A stretch of DNA of 64,000 nt, taken from the NCBI GenBank assembly GCA_022419385.1, contig JAJUBI010000006.1:2480001-2544000 (forward strand), in the 5' to 3' direction. The DNA is from Paraconiothyrium sp. Pb-2020 (taxonomy: Eukaryota > Ascomycota > Dothideomycetes > Pleosporales > Didymosphaeriaceae). The notes under the pieces are model-generated. The model worked only from the letters and a program-made list of their open reading frames with translations, searched no databases and had not been told where the DNA came from. Of this stretch, positions 23,193-34,998 are shown one piece after another. A program made the translations under genes and the position numbers. Position 1 is the stretch's first letter, and the number at the start of each line of letters is the position of its first letter.

Positions 23193-25351
23193 CTATAGCT
23201 TCTGACCGGAAGAGCAGCAGTCCTTCGCCAGCACACTAGCTTGGTTCTTGGACGATGGCACATCAATGGCCGGGTTCCTCTCGAAGAAATCCGAAGGCTT
23301 GAAATGCACCTGGAAGATCTCCGAAGGCATGACTGGCCAGTCTTCCACGCGGGGGTTGTGCGTCAGTCCAAACACACTCCACAGGACGAGATCTTCATTC
23401 GTAATATCATCTTTCCGCTTTACCATGTCATGTACGCCGCCAACCTCCACCTGACTCTGCAGCGTGTACCGTCCTGCAGCATACAGCTCGTTATCTTGGT
23501 ACTTTGTCGCCCAGACGTGATGTTGTGTGAACAGAGCTCGCTGGTATTGCAGACTGCCAGGGGCTGCGAGTAGCTTCTGTGTTGCCGGTGGCTGAAATTT
23601 GTAACCGACTGGGTTGCCACTTAACTTATTCTTTTTGTTCGGGTTGATAATTTTGAATGTACGGTTATGTTCGGGCGCAGCGTCGAGGCCTTGTGAGCGG
23701 TTCACGATCGTCTTGCGGATTTCGTAATAGTTTCCGTTGGGGTTCGTCTCCTTATCCCATGGGGCAGTGTGGGATTCTTCGTACAGAAGCGTGTTGTTGT
23801 GACCATCGATGGCAGGGTCCAGGCGAGCTGCGAAGATGTGCTGGTGATTCTGCGCGAGCACACCACCCGAAACGACGTTCCCATACTCTGATGTTTTACC
23901 AGGATCGATATTGACTGTAGAGACGATACCAGTAGCACGTACTTCTAGCGTGATTCCACCAGCAGTATCCAATTTGTACGCAAACACGTACTCGTAGTTT
24001 GCGAGAGTAATAATGAATTGAATGACCAGCTCGCGTAGCCTTGTGACAACTGCTCGGCCTGTCCTCCAGTTGGTGTGCTTCCAGCCGATGCCGTTGTCCT
24101 GCTCGTGCAGGCAGATGACGTTGGGATGCTCCTTTGGCTCACCATCTGAACCAACAATGACAGCATCGAAGTACTTAATCACACCAAGACAGTCGCAGCC
24201 TAAAGAGAGGTTGTTCGCACAGTTGCCTGCACCGCCATCGCCAAAATCAAACGCTTGCTTGCGGTGGAAGGGCGCTCGTGCGTCGGCATAGGGTACGCTC
24301 ATCTCGCTGATGCTGAGACGGTAGATGATGCTTCGGCCTTCGTACCGCACGTCGTGAAGAACAGCTCCTTCGCGAGGATTGAATGACACGCGGAAGCTCC
24401 ACTTCTGCCATTCGACGAAAGACTCATCTGAGACCTTGAACGAAGTGCCCTCCGGCTGAGTAATATTAATGGGCTTCATGTCCTTTCGTGTGCCTCCTTC
24501 CACTAGCTCCGGAACATACTCGGCGGACTGGCAGTGATCGAGGATGCGGGGAGAGTGAGTCTTGCCCGTCAAGCTATCTCCCTTTCCACCAGTAGCCAGT
24601 CGATCAATACGGCAGATCTTCCGAGTATGTGCGTCCATGACGGGAATAATCGGTAGAGGGTATGCGTAAAAATTTGAGTCCGGGTTGCCGTTCCTAGTGT
24701 CCTGTCCGAAGCACAATCCTTGGAAGTACCTTCTGTTCTCAGAGGTTGCATCAAGTCCACCATATGGCCTACAAACCAGTCAGTAGTTGTTCGTTATGTT
24801 AGCTTTCATTCTTTCAACGTTTGCTAGATACGTTGATATAAAGTGGTTTCATGTCGGTGAAGAGTATGGTACGGTAATCCTAATGTAATCGCAGTCATAA
24901 CTTACCAAGGCTCAACAACAAGTTCAAAACCTTCCGGTAGTTGGAATTCCTTAATCGCTGCCTGGAATTCTTCGCTCTCTTTGCAAGCCTGCACAAGATG
25001 CTCAAATTCCCACAATGTCAGAGAAGCTTGGTGCTCCTTCCCAATGACCTCATGATTGACCCTCTTCTTTGTCTCAACATCAACAAGTGACTCGTGGTAC
25101 TCCGGGACCTTGTCAGAACCGATGATATCGTACATGCACTTCGCCAATCGCGGCGGCCGCTTTGAGTGTACTGACTGTCCGGGTTGCGCGGCATGTTCGG
25201 CTTCAAGATATTGCTTCATGAGCTCCTTGTTGGGCTCTTGGAGGAAGATCTCTCGGAAATCGACAACGACATCGGGATGGAGGGAGAGGATGACATCGCG
25301 GGCGAGGCGAGTCTCTTCAATGCTGAGGATCTTGAAGGGATGAGGCGCCAT
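23193..25351 (-). CDS. Copper amine oxidase (peroxisomal type)
   Basis: Oxidises primary amines to aldehydes with release of ammonia and H2O2, using copper and topaquinone; it lets fungi use amines as nitrogen source. Exons 24906-25351 and 23193-24768 join in frame across a 137-nt intron through a split Trp codon (EPWPYGGLDATSENRRYFQG), giving 673 aa, the normal length. The topaquinone motif NYEY is present in LANYEYVFAYKLD. Copper ligands are visible as HQHIFAARLD (HxH) and a later His in the LFTQHHVWATKY region. The catalytic Asp is in KYFDAVIVGSDGEP. The C-terminus is SSGQKL, close to but not matching the usual SKL-type peroxisomal signal. The protein is intact. Confidence 0.9.
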
Positions 25352-28119
25352 GGTGTTGTCCCTAAGGGGAAGCTGCCCGTATAGAAGACTAGACTCTTCT
25401 CAAGAAGGCTAACTAGCGTAGTACTCTGCAGTACGTGAATGAAACGTGGACAGTGCGAAGCTCGAGAATGACGAGCAAGCAAAGTTGACCAAAGGTCTGG
25501 TAAAGATATTGGAAGAACAAACTCTAGAGAAGAGGGACCTGGCATGCTACTTTAAGTATTTCTAGGAAGACTTCCGCTACCGATAAAGATGGAACTGGCT
25601 AGCATATCTTGCGTCCCCGCCTAAGATTTATGGTAGTCTCATATGCGGCATAGGTAACGCGGAGCTTTCGCATGGACCTTCCGATTTCGTCCTAGCTCGG
25701 GAGACGCGCGAAGCGCATCTATTGATTCGCCAGCGCTGCTCACACATTCGGTCTCAGGGCCTCACAATAGATGAACACAACCTGCGCTTGTCAATGGTGC
25801 AGTTGAATCTGATCCTTTCTTGTTGAAAAAAGGCGGGTGTATCGAGAGCCTTTCCCACTTCCAAAGTGTCGATGACGGTCCGATAACAATTGGCCCGGTC
25901 ATGCTTTTCGTGCGCTCTCTTGATACAATTCCTCGTAGTGCTTTTGTGCTATTAGAATTAGTCTGGCATACGGCAGAGACCATCAATGACCTATACTAGA
26001 TAAAAGAAGTAGGAGTTGCCGGTAAGTGCATGAAGCGACTTGTCTTTCGTCCGGTCTCGCGGCGCGGACTGGTCGGGCCCCGGCGGAAACAATTCCGCGT
26101 TTGCCCTGATGCACAACTTGAACACCAACTACTCAAAACGGCAGCTCGGGCGCGATGTCTGCATCTCGGAGTCATATAGCCTCCATCTTTTCGAGTTGTT
26201 TGCATTTCTTCCCCCATTTCCCCCTGGCATTGAACCACATCGACGAGCAGATTACCGCCAAAGAGATCGCGGTGCAATAGAACAGCCGCTGGGCCTCGCT
26301 CAGGGTCTTTCATCTCGCTCATTTTCATGCCTAGAATACCAGCCAGTGTGGTTAGAGTTGAACAAGGTCACTGTGACAGTGAGTATGGCAATCCTCAACG
26401 CAGCATAAGATATCAGTAAATCAGTCCCTATTGGATGCGAAACACGCCTTATGTTGCATTTCTTTGTCGATTGACAAACAGAAAAAATGATAGTGCTCTA
26501 CGTCATTGAGATGATATGTCCTGCGTCCGAAGCTCTGAAGCAACTCGTTCGTTTAATGCAATAGGTACTCATTGATGAACGCTTCTGGGCTTGGCTTACC
26601 CTGATTTCAGCTGAAATCAATGAGCTATACGCGGATGAGCAACTTTTGATCCTATCATCGACTGCTATGAGCAAACGGTGTTGATCTCATAAAGTGGTAG
26701 CGACCGTTTCGAAATCATCCTTTCGAGTTATAAAAGTCCACTCGTGCTTGCGATTCAGGGAGTTTTCGCACATGACTAGAACGGTCGGGACTTCGATCCA
26801 TAGCTTTGGTCATCCACGACAATAGGGCCCTAAGAGTCAGTTAGCAGCAGGCCTAATAACAAGAGTGTTGCTTCATGGCGCCTAGTGGCATTACTGGTTC
26901 ACGGTCACCTGAAGCACAGTTGAAATCGGTATACTGATAGGTCCTAAATCTGCCAACGTACAGTGGACATTTCGGCTCCTTCCAGCACCTCGAACCGGCC
27001 TTGTTAAAGCAGAATCTTGCAACGGTGAGCGGGTGATGCTATTCTATGCGTTTAGTCTACTAGAGAACTGTTCAAATATAACTGTCACGCATTCTGTACG
27101 ACAAAAAACTCTTTAGAGTTTCTTCAAGCTTCGTGATACACACTAAGCGACACAAAACCGGCTGCTGCTGATGTGCACACAAAGTCGGAGACCTTTCTCT
27201 GCAAGTATATTTCCTCCTGCGTTTCTCGGCTGATCTTATGATTCGCACGACTGGCCACCGTGAAGAAGTTGATAAGTTCAGTGCGGATGACGCAGTTGAC
27301 ACTGCCCCAGGTCCCTACTGTTCAGCATGTTCATTCGGTCTTTCTCAGTGTCAACGACACAGGTTCACCTACAATTCCCAATACCTACCACGTCATATTC
27401 GTAATTTGATGGGGAGAACAGGACGAAGATGTCTTGGCCCGCGTCGAGTATGGGAGGCTCCACAATAAGCTAGCTGTCCGTTTGCCGTCTCGCAACAAAT
27501 TGCCTTCGTAAGATGTACACAGGCGATGGACTGTGGTGCCCGTCTGATACGATGCGATGAGTGTAGGACTGGGATTCATGCTTCAGTCAGACAATGTACG
27601 GTCCAGTAACGCATCGATCCTGAAGCGGAGACCCTCAGTGCAACGCATACTGTCGCCATAGGCGGATTATCGAAATGCGATAGCGTCCACGCTGTGTCTT
27701 TGAAAACATCTTCTACTACGTTCTGCACGCCCGGTGGCCCGCGATTACGAAATCCGTACAGAAGGCACATGCACGCACGCAGCTATATTGCGTACCATGG
27801 TTCCATCCTAGGCATCACTACCGGGCTCAACCTCAACAGAACACCAACAGGTCAACACCAAAGCTTTTCCCACGAACGTCCACGGTTGCCTAACAGCACG
27901 TGATCAAAATGCCGAAAGAAGACATGCACGCACCTACGAGATGCTGACGTCATAACTCGTGGAATGCTGTGAGTGGCCACATACGGAGCAGCATCGTAAG
28001 CATCGACCGCAATTACTAATTGCTTGTTATTGAAACTGAAAAGGAGACTTCAAGATCTAGCTGGAGCAGATTCGCCACATATACACACGCCAGAATCTAA
28101 AGATTTTAGTTTTCCCAAA
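25352..28119. other. 2.8-kb gene-poor region with a possible kinase-like remnant
   Basis: No convincing gene on either strand. On the minus strand at about 26260-26328 a short stretch reads LLHRDLFGGNLLVD, resembling the catalytic HxDxxxxN loop of phosphotransferase/kinase-like folds. The frame dissolves immediately after it, with no DW/DFG-type partner and no upstream lobe. This may be a decayed gene or chance. The last 200 bp form the promoter of the methyltransferase-GFA gene. Confidence 0.4.
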
Positions 28120-29482
28120 ATGGCATCCGAACAAGCTGACAAGGCCGTACTCTTCTACGAGACGCGATCCTTCAACTACGATAACTCTTGGCACGCAGAC
28201 TTTACCAAAAGATTCGCAGCCGAATTAGATATCGAACCGGGCCGACATGTTCTCGACCTTGCTTGCGGGACTGGGCTCCTAACCTTCATCGAGGCTGATA
28301 GCGTAGGACCGTCAGGACATGTCACTGGGGTCGACGTGACCCCAGGCATGCTGCGCGTAGCCGCCTTCAAGAAAAAAGAAGAAGCCGAGAGGTATGCCAA
28401 CGTAGATTTCTATCAGGGTGATATTCTGAAATTGCAAGACATTGAAGGGGTGAAGGGGAAGCAATTTGATGTGATCACCGTGGCATCTGCTCTGGTGCTG
28501 TTTCCGGATCCAAAGGCAGCAATCGAACACTGGACTAGATACCTGAAACCGGGAGGTGTTCTTGCAGTCGACTCAACACATCCGCGGAACCTTGTTCCGG
28601 GTATGGTGTTGGAACGCGTAGCTAGACGGCTGGAGCTCCAAGTACCTTACAATCGGGAGTGGAGTCAGAATGAAGGATCTCTAAAGAACGTTCTTGAATC
28701 AGCCGGTCTGGAGGTTGGTAAGGTCACCACTATCGAGAATCAGGCTGGATACGGAAAGCGACAGTACGAGTTGGAGCAATGGGATGATTTCTTCGTTGAG
28801 AATGTGATCGTTAAAGACGTTGTGAGGACTTTTGCGAACAACGACATACGCCGCAAAGCGCAGGGTATATACAAAGAGGAGTGGGAGCGATTAGCTGTGA
28901 ACGGCAAAGTGGAGGAGATCGACTCGGTCTTCCTGGGAATTGCTCGCAAGCGTAAGTCTGCCTCACAAGCCTACATGTCTGCTAACGAGGCTACAAGCTG
29001 CCGACGGTTCGAGGTATATGTCAAATTCATCCAGCAACGAGGTCGTTCTCGAAGGAGGTTGCCGCTGCGGCGGCGTACAGTATACATCGACCCAACAGCC
29101 ATCTAACGTCACCTTCTGCTACTGCCGAGCCTGCCAGCAAGTCTCAGGTTCTGGCTACCTTCCGTTTTACCACGTGGACGATAAATCACTCAATTTCACG
29201 CATACATCCACTCTAAAGACATTAGTTCTCTCCAAGTTCGCGGACCGCTTTTTCTGCACAGGCTGTGGATCGCCAATCGGTATGAAATACCATTTCGAAG
29301 AGGAGAAAGATGTGACTGGTCTTACTCTTGGCTCTCTTTATTTCGAAACCTTCAAAGGTACCATGCCGAAAGTGGTGCAGCACATCTTCCTCGGAGAAAA
29401 GGCACCATGGATTACAGTACCGGACGATGGTGCAAAGCGAATGCAGACCTTTGCGTACGCGGAACGGATGGGGCTGGAATAA
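28120..29482 (+). CDS. Class I SAM methyltransferase fused to a GFA/CENP-V zinc domain
   Basis: Exon 1 (28120-28951) encodes a Rossmann methyltransferase: motif I VLDLACGTGLL, acidic loop VTGVDVTPGML, motif QFDVITVASALVLFPD and YLKPGGVLAVD. Exon 2 (28998-29482) encodes a GFA domain with Cys pairs GGCRCGGVQY, FCYCRACQQVSGSGY and FFCTGCGSPIGMKYH, as in the zinc-binding GFA/DUF636 family. The 46-nt intron has GTAAGT, a CTAAC branch site and AAG, and splicing is in frame, giving one 438-aa protein. Without splicing, the methyltransferase would read 50 residues of unrelated basic sequence and overlap the GFA frame. A separate GFA start (ATG at 29018) cannot be excluded. GFA relatives bind glutathione adducts or zinc; substrate and pathway here are unknown. 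Confidence 0.75.
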
Positions 29483-30502
29483 TGCTCCACTGGTGTGGGA
29501 GATGGTTTTCATTGAGCGCAGCTAGCAGAGAAGCGCTTTACGTACATCGTGGCTACCATACATAATGTAGGATTGTGCTAGCAGAAACACGAGAGCGAAC
29601 ATTGATATCTGGCGACATGCATGGACTAGGAGGCCACGCACAAGACATATTTGCTTACTGGGGTATGAGGCTTCAATCTCGGACCAAAGCACTATGAGTA
29701 GTAGGCCGAGTGTTGTATAAGTCATACCCTCCGACAATCATCCTCGAAGGGATCACGACTTCGTGCACAACAGAGTAGCAGCGTGAGTGCTTAGAATAAA
29801 TGGCTGTCGTACAAACGTGAATCAATTGAGCCTACCAGAGACATATTGTCAGGTTGACGTTAGACCGACAGGATGCGCTAACGGACCGCTGTCTGTTTCA
29901 TGCGGCTGCATGGCTGCGGCGGTCAAGATTCGGCGATCGCCATGCATCACCCCGTTCAGCACGCGCGCAAAGACGGGATGAGGAATGCAGAACGCGATGA
30001 GCAGATTGTAATGGTCTCTGGGTGCAGTCAGAGTTGTAGCGAAACTTCAGATTTTCGTGGTTTGTCGATCGGTAGGATTCTGGGTTGCCGCGTCATGTTT
30101 GAGCGCGGATGGCTGGTCGCCAGCCTCCAGCGAAGTTGCCAGCCCCCCTGCCAGCAAGATACCCGTGGACGTTCTCTTCCAGTGCAGCCGTCCTTCGTTC
30201 CTGCACACTTATTTACTCGCACCAGCGCAGCCTTTCGTTGCATTCCCTCGTTGCGTGCCTCCCTTCCCGCACCATTATCGATAGAGTAACTGCTGCCGGG
30301 ACCGCAGCCGCAGCCATCAGTTACGGACAGGGAGAGCGGATATCGTGTTTCAAGCGCGCTCCCTCGACCCTCTCGCACCTATTCCAGGAATTCGGAGCGC
30401 AGGACAAAGGGCTGCGGAAAAGGCCAATCCCTACATCCCCGATCGGCCCTGCTCATTCCTGTGCGAGCGACCCTAGGCCGGACCACGGCCCCAGCAGCAA
30501 CC
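29483..30502. other. Intergenic region, no gene seen
   Basis: About 1 kb upstream of the coiled-coil gene. The second half is pyrimidine-rich and GC-rich (CTCGCACC, CCTCCCTTCCCGC), typical of a fungal 5' leader and promoter. No RNA gene or repeat was recognised. Confidence 0.5.
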
Positions 30503-32140
30503 ATGCATACGTTCGACGCCGTTAAGAGCCCCAACGTAGTCGCCCTGCATCCCCCACAAGCCTCTCATGCGACTCAGCTCTTATCGAGAGACCGCCGGCA
30601 CTCGCTACACCCTCTGAAACAGAACGCTCCATCCATCGCAGAGGCGAACGTCAACACTTTCGACGACGTCGACATATCAGATTGCATCCGACCGCCGCCT
30701 TCCGCACTCACCGCGACAACCGCCACTGCCTACAACCCGCACGCCGACGTGCCCTCTGCGCTCGAGAACTCGTCCTCGTCCGCCCGTACCGCGCACCAAA
30801 GGTCTCTCACCGGCACATTCTTCGACAACTGCCAGCCGCTTATCGATCGCGCTACATCTACTCTTCAGCAGCATACTTCACGCACATCTTTCCACTCACC
30901 GACCAAGTCTCTGGCGAGCTTTATCCCCTCTAGGAGTGCGATCGAATCGACAGCCAGCCAACCAAAGATCCGCGCTGGGGCAAAGGCTTTACAAAACTGG
31001 TTCAACGGCGCAACTACGGGTGCAAGCGGACAGGTGACATTTGGAGTGGGCATCAGACAGGAGGAGTCTGATTCAGAAGAATACGATTCGGAGGAGGACG
31101 ACGTCGACGACATGATGGCAGGCATCTTCAACCGTGGAACCTCGCTCACGCGCGCGTCCACTGATTCGCAGGAATCCCGTCAGGGTCCAACACCCACCAA
31201 GCGCCCCGCAACGTCTTCAACGTCAACAGCTAGCTCGAGATTCGCTTGGCTACTCAACACGCAGAAGAATGCAGCAATACCTCCTCCCGTTGCGTCACCA
31301 ACCTACCACAATGCAGAAGATGAGCTGCTCAATCTCAACATCTCGCAGGCGCTTTTCCCGCACGGCCCTGTCGACCCACTTGCGCCATCGTCATTCAACG
31401 ACCTGCTCTCCACCGCCGAATCGCTCCTCTCGCGGTATCAGTCCTCCTACCGACAGCTCTCGACCGCGCTGGTAGATGCTCGTGCCGAGCAGAGCGCCCA
31501 AGATGACGAACTCGACGAGGCCGATACGCGCATCATGCATCTGAAGTCACAACTCGAGACAATGGCTGCGCGAGCCAACGATCAGGACGAGCAGATGCGC
31601 CGACTCATGGAGGAGCTTATGTTCGAGCGCCGGGCAAGGCAAGAGGAGGAAGCCGCGCGGAAGAAGAGCTTGACAATGGTCCGGAGGGAGACGCACCACG
31701 ACTTTCCGGACACCGACAGCGTCCATAGCCCAAGGCGGCGCAATCGCGTATCCAATTCGGATGTTAGCGTTGACTCAGGCTTCGAGTCTGAGTGCGAGAC
31801 CGACGGCGCGAGCATCTTCTCGCGCAACAACTGCTTGAGTCCCACGGGCACGGATCTTTCTTCCGTTGCCGAGACAGACGATCGACAAACCACTCCCAAA
31901 GGGAAGAAGCCAGAGCTCATGCAGCGAAGTAGTACATACGACAAGGTGCGAGATGGTACAGCGCGGCTTGAGAAGAATGGCTGGGGCTGCACGAATTGCG
32001 AAGGCGGGTCCCAATCTGCTGTATGGGGTCGACTAGCAAAGGAGCGTGAGGAGAACAGCGTGCTTCGAAGGCGGGTAGGCGAGCTTGAAGAAGCTGTTGA
32101 AGGGGCGCTCAATGTGGTAGACGGACCATGGGGGTTGTAG
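30503..32140 (+). CDS. Conserved ascomycete coiled-coil protein, function unknown
   Basis: Single exon, 545 aa from the ATG in CCATGC at 30503; an in-frame ATG at 30461 is less favourable. The N-terminal half is Ser/Thr-rich and disordered, with an NWFNGATTGASGQVTFGV segment that looks conserved and an acidic EESDSEEYDSEEDDVDD run. A coiled coil covers about residues 290-390 (LLSTAESLLSRYQSSYRQL, then an Asp/Glu/Arg-rich heptad region). Near the C-terminus is GWGCTNCEGG followed by VWGRLAKEREENSVLRRRVG, a CxxC pair next to a second short coiled coil. I recall this C-terminal motif from other filamentous ascomycetes without a named function. It is a candidate for a scaffold protein; I would not go further. 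Confidence 0.65.
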   Translation: MHTFDAVKSPNVVALHPPQASHATQLLSRDRRHSLHPLKQNAPSIAEANVNTFDDVDISDCIRPPPSALTATTATAYNPHADVPSALENSSSSARTAHQRSLTGTFFDNCQPLIDRATSTLQQHTSRTSFHSPTKSLASFIPSRSAIESTASQPKIRAGAKALQNWFNGATTGASGQVTFGVGIRQEESDSEEYDSEEDDVDDMMAGIFNRGTSLTRASTDSQESRQGPTPTKRPATSSTSTASSRFAWLLNTQKNAAIPPPVASPTYHNAEDELLNLNISQALFPHGPVDPLAPSSFNDLLSTAESLLSRYQSSYRQLSTALVDARAEQSAQDDELDEADTRIMHLKSQLETMAARANDQDEQMRRLMEELMFERRARQEEEAARKKSLTMVRRETHHDFPDTDSVHSPRRRNRVSNSDVSVDSGFESECETDGASIFSRNNCLSPTGTDLSSVAETDDRQTTPKGKKPELMQRSSTYDKVRDGTARLEKNGWGCTNCEGGSQSAVWGRLAKEREENSVLRRRVGELEEAVEGALNVVDGPWGL

Positions 32141-32408
32141 ATGTCAGCATTACACTTCTTGTATATGACCTACTGGAAAGACTTTGTGGCGTTAGACTGA
32201 ATGACCTCGGACGTACCCAGGCTCAGGACATATTGCATCAGACTGCATTTTGCATTGGCATCTGCGTATTTCAATACAGCATCGAATGAGCTCACTTTGC
32301 TTCTCAAGTCAAGACATCCCCTGCCTGTATCGCTTACAGTGGTGTATCGTCCACAAATATCGTACATGCAAATCTCACCACCTCTTTCATCCTAAGTGCA
32401 TATAGCAT

Positions 32409-33101
32409 CTATATATCTGGTCCCTTGCCCTTGACGTTGCTCTCTGCACCGACGCCTGGCGTCCCTCTTGCTTCGAAGTCTTCCTCGTACCGCCGCCACA
32501 CTTCCATGTCACGCCGCAGCCGCTTCTGGTGCCGCACATGGTGCTCGTAGGCGATCATGCGCTTGTCGGCTTCAATCATCGACCCGAGGATCATGCCGGA
32601 CATTTGAATGTACCTAGTCGTATTAGACAAGGACAAATAATGGCTGGGAGCGGTTTAGATACTTACACTTTGAACTGGACGGTCAGACCGCGGTATACGG
32701 GAGATAATGCGTAGGCAACGCCGCCTGCTACGGCTGAAAAAGCGCCCCACTGTCGGTGGGTTGTTAGCCGTGGTTATGGAAGCTATATAATCCGCATATT
32801 CGCATGAAAGGTAGATGCGAACGTTCGCTCTTGGAGGCACGTGAGCTTTCAAGGGCCGGAGCGCTGCTGGAATCTATGTACCTAATGAATGCCTGGAACT
32901 GCCCATAAAATGTTTCTCGCATCCAGGCTCTTTACAATTGTGATGATCATGACATATGCAACGGTAGTATTGCACCGTATGTGATAAACCAAATCGACTG
33001 ACCTTGGTAGCACCCCATCCCGCGCCTCTCGCAGCTTCCCAGGCGGCAGCATTTGTCTCTTCGTCTTTCGTCAAGCTAGCATGTTGCCGTGGTCCAGACA
33101 T
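32409..33101 (-). CDS. Small HIG1/Rcf3-like membrane protein
   Basis: Three exons (33003-33101, 32667-32749, 32409-32613) join in frame for 128 aa; the donors and acceptors are canonical. The N-terminus is short and polar (SLTKDEETNAAAWEAARGAG). Two hydrophobic segments follow, AFSAVAGGVAYALSPVY and YIQMSGMILGSMIEADKRM, with the Ala-Asp-Lys/Arg motif at the end of the second, as in fungal HIG1-type proteins related to yeast Rcf3. A charged helix ends the protein. HIG1 proteins act in the inner mitochondrial membrane on cytochrome c oxidase and supercomplexes. The similarity is from memory and short, so it is a family suggestion only. The gene is divergent from Derlin with 488 bp between starts. 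Confidence 0.5.
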
Positions 33102-33589
33102 TGTATGTAGGTTGGTTCAAAGTGATCCTACCATTGATATCCGACCTCTTTGAAGCTGCGAATCGTGGGCTTGGGGGTTCGACATGGTGACATCAAACTG
33201 CAGCTTCGGCAAGTGGGTCCTGCCGATGGATGTTCGGCCAATAGTCAGGCCGGGGTACCTGACCATCTGGGAAATCGAATGTTGACTTCTACCTCATGCA
33301 CGGACGCATGTCTAGAGATTCCTGAGTGAGAACAGACGCACATCAGCTTGATCGGAACGCAAATCCCCCAGTGCCGTGTTTGCAAGATGACGGGATGAAA
33401 GCACGAGTGGAGCCCCGCCCAACCAGGCAAGCGCGTCCGGGTTAAGGTAGGGCCGCTGACGCCCCACTGCGCCTACCTTAAAGCCAACCGTGGCTTTTCC
33501 TTTCTATTTCTTCCCTCCAGGCTGCAGCTGCAGTTCTCGTAGCACCACTCCTTCACACTCAACTCTCGCTCAACTAACAGCAGCTCAAC

Positions 33590-34743
33590 ATGGACGTATT
33601 CTGGACTCTACCGCCCGTCACAAGGACCATCACGGCTGCGGCTGTTGTAGTGTCTGCGTTGGGATACGCAAACATCATCGACTTGATGAAGTTCGTCTTT
33701 GTCTCGCAATATGTCTTCACCACGAGGATAGTGCCGCAAGTATGGCGACTGGTCACAGGCTTCTTCATAACGAAGAGAGGAATGGCTATAGCACTGGATC
33801 CGTACTTCTGTACGTTGAGCTCTGCGCTCCGCCAGTCTGCACCAACTGACAACGCCTAGTCTACCAGTACGGCAGCGGTCTTGAGCGCGAGTCGTCGCGG
33901 TTCTCGCAGCCCGGCGACTTTTTCGTATACACTGCATTTGTCGGCTCGTTCATCGCCGTAAGTAGGTCCAGTACTTCTTTGCTGCGCCTCACGCAAAATT
34001 TTCATGTCTGAAGAAGACAACCCCGACCATCTGCCCGCCCAGTCACAATTTCTAGCTGAAGCGGTTCCTGAAATCGGGGGAGAGCACCCTTGCACAGTAT
34101 GCGCCCCGTCATTCGCATAATCCAAAAGGGGTTTGCGTGGTGTGTGAGCACGGTGGGAATGTCATTTGAGAAGCATGGCGGACGCGCAATTCCGCCGTGC
34201 GGTATTGGCTCCCTACATACCTTGTTTTCTTTAGGACTTGTGATGTGGAGGTATCATGGATGGTCTTTGAAGCGGTCGCTAACTCACTTCAAGGTGCTCG
34301 CAGGCTACTTCCTCAGTGCATACACATTCCTTCCCGCCCTCACGCTTGCATACGCATATACCTACGCGCAGGACAACCCGACGCGTCAGGTGTCCTTTTT
34401 CATCCTCACCTTCGACGCGAAATATCTGCCGCTGGCCCTGCTCTTCCTGACGCTCATCATGGAGAACACTGATGCAGCCCTCGCGCAAGCTACAGGCTTA
34501 ATTGCTGCCCACCTCTATGATTTCCTTACTCGTATATGGCCCACCTTCGGTGGCGGCACGAACTACATTACCACCCCTGCGACTGTGAAGCGGTGGTTTG
34601 GTGGAGGTCCGGGCACTGCACAAGCCCGCGGATACGGTTTCGCTCAGGCGCCTAGAGCGGCAGCTGATACGACTTCAACGGGAAGAACGACGGGTGCCAG
34701 TACCGGTCCGCAGTGGGGTCCTGGACGCCGACTTGGAGAGTAA
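33590..34743 (+). CDS. Derlin (Der1-like ERAD membrane protein)
   Basis: Rhomboid pseudoprotease of the ER membrane that thins the bilayer for export of misfolded proteins in ERAD. Exons 33590-33809, 33860-33957 and 34294-34743 join in frame for 255 aa, the usual Derlin length. Seen are the N-terminal PPVTRTITAAAVVVSALGY, the PQVWRLVTGFF motif (the conserved WR of the rhomboid fold), FFYQYGSGLE, a series of hydrophobic helices (LSAYTFLPALTLAYAYTYAQ), DNPTRQVSFFILTFDAKYLP and HLYDFLTRIWPTFGGG. The serine protease residues are absent, as expected. Intron 2 is long (336 nt). I saw no extra exon in it, but a microexon is possible. The C-terminal tail is short, polar and Gly/Thr-rich. Confidence 0.88.
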
Positions 34744-34998
34744 GATGTATATTTTGAAGTTCATGGGATATGATACCAGGTCATTGGAACGGCTACGCAT
34801 GTATAGATGAGAGAGTGTACCATAAACACTGAAGGGCGGGCATGTGCTACACAGTCCTGGCTGACATGTAGACCAGTTTCACCATGTGGATCTTCCTAGC
34901 TCGTCAGATCCACACATTGAGTCAAATGGGGCCCTGAGAGGTGTTATACATCCTGGAATATCTCTCAACTTAATGTAAATGGATCCCTGCATAGTGTA

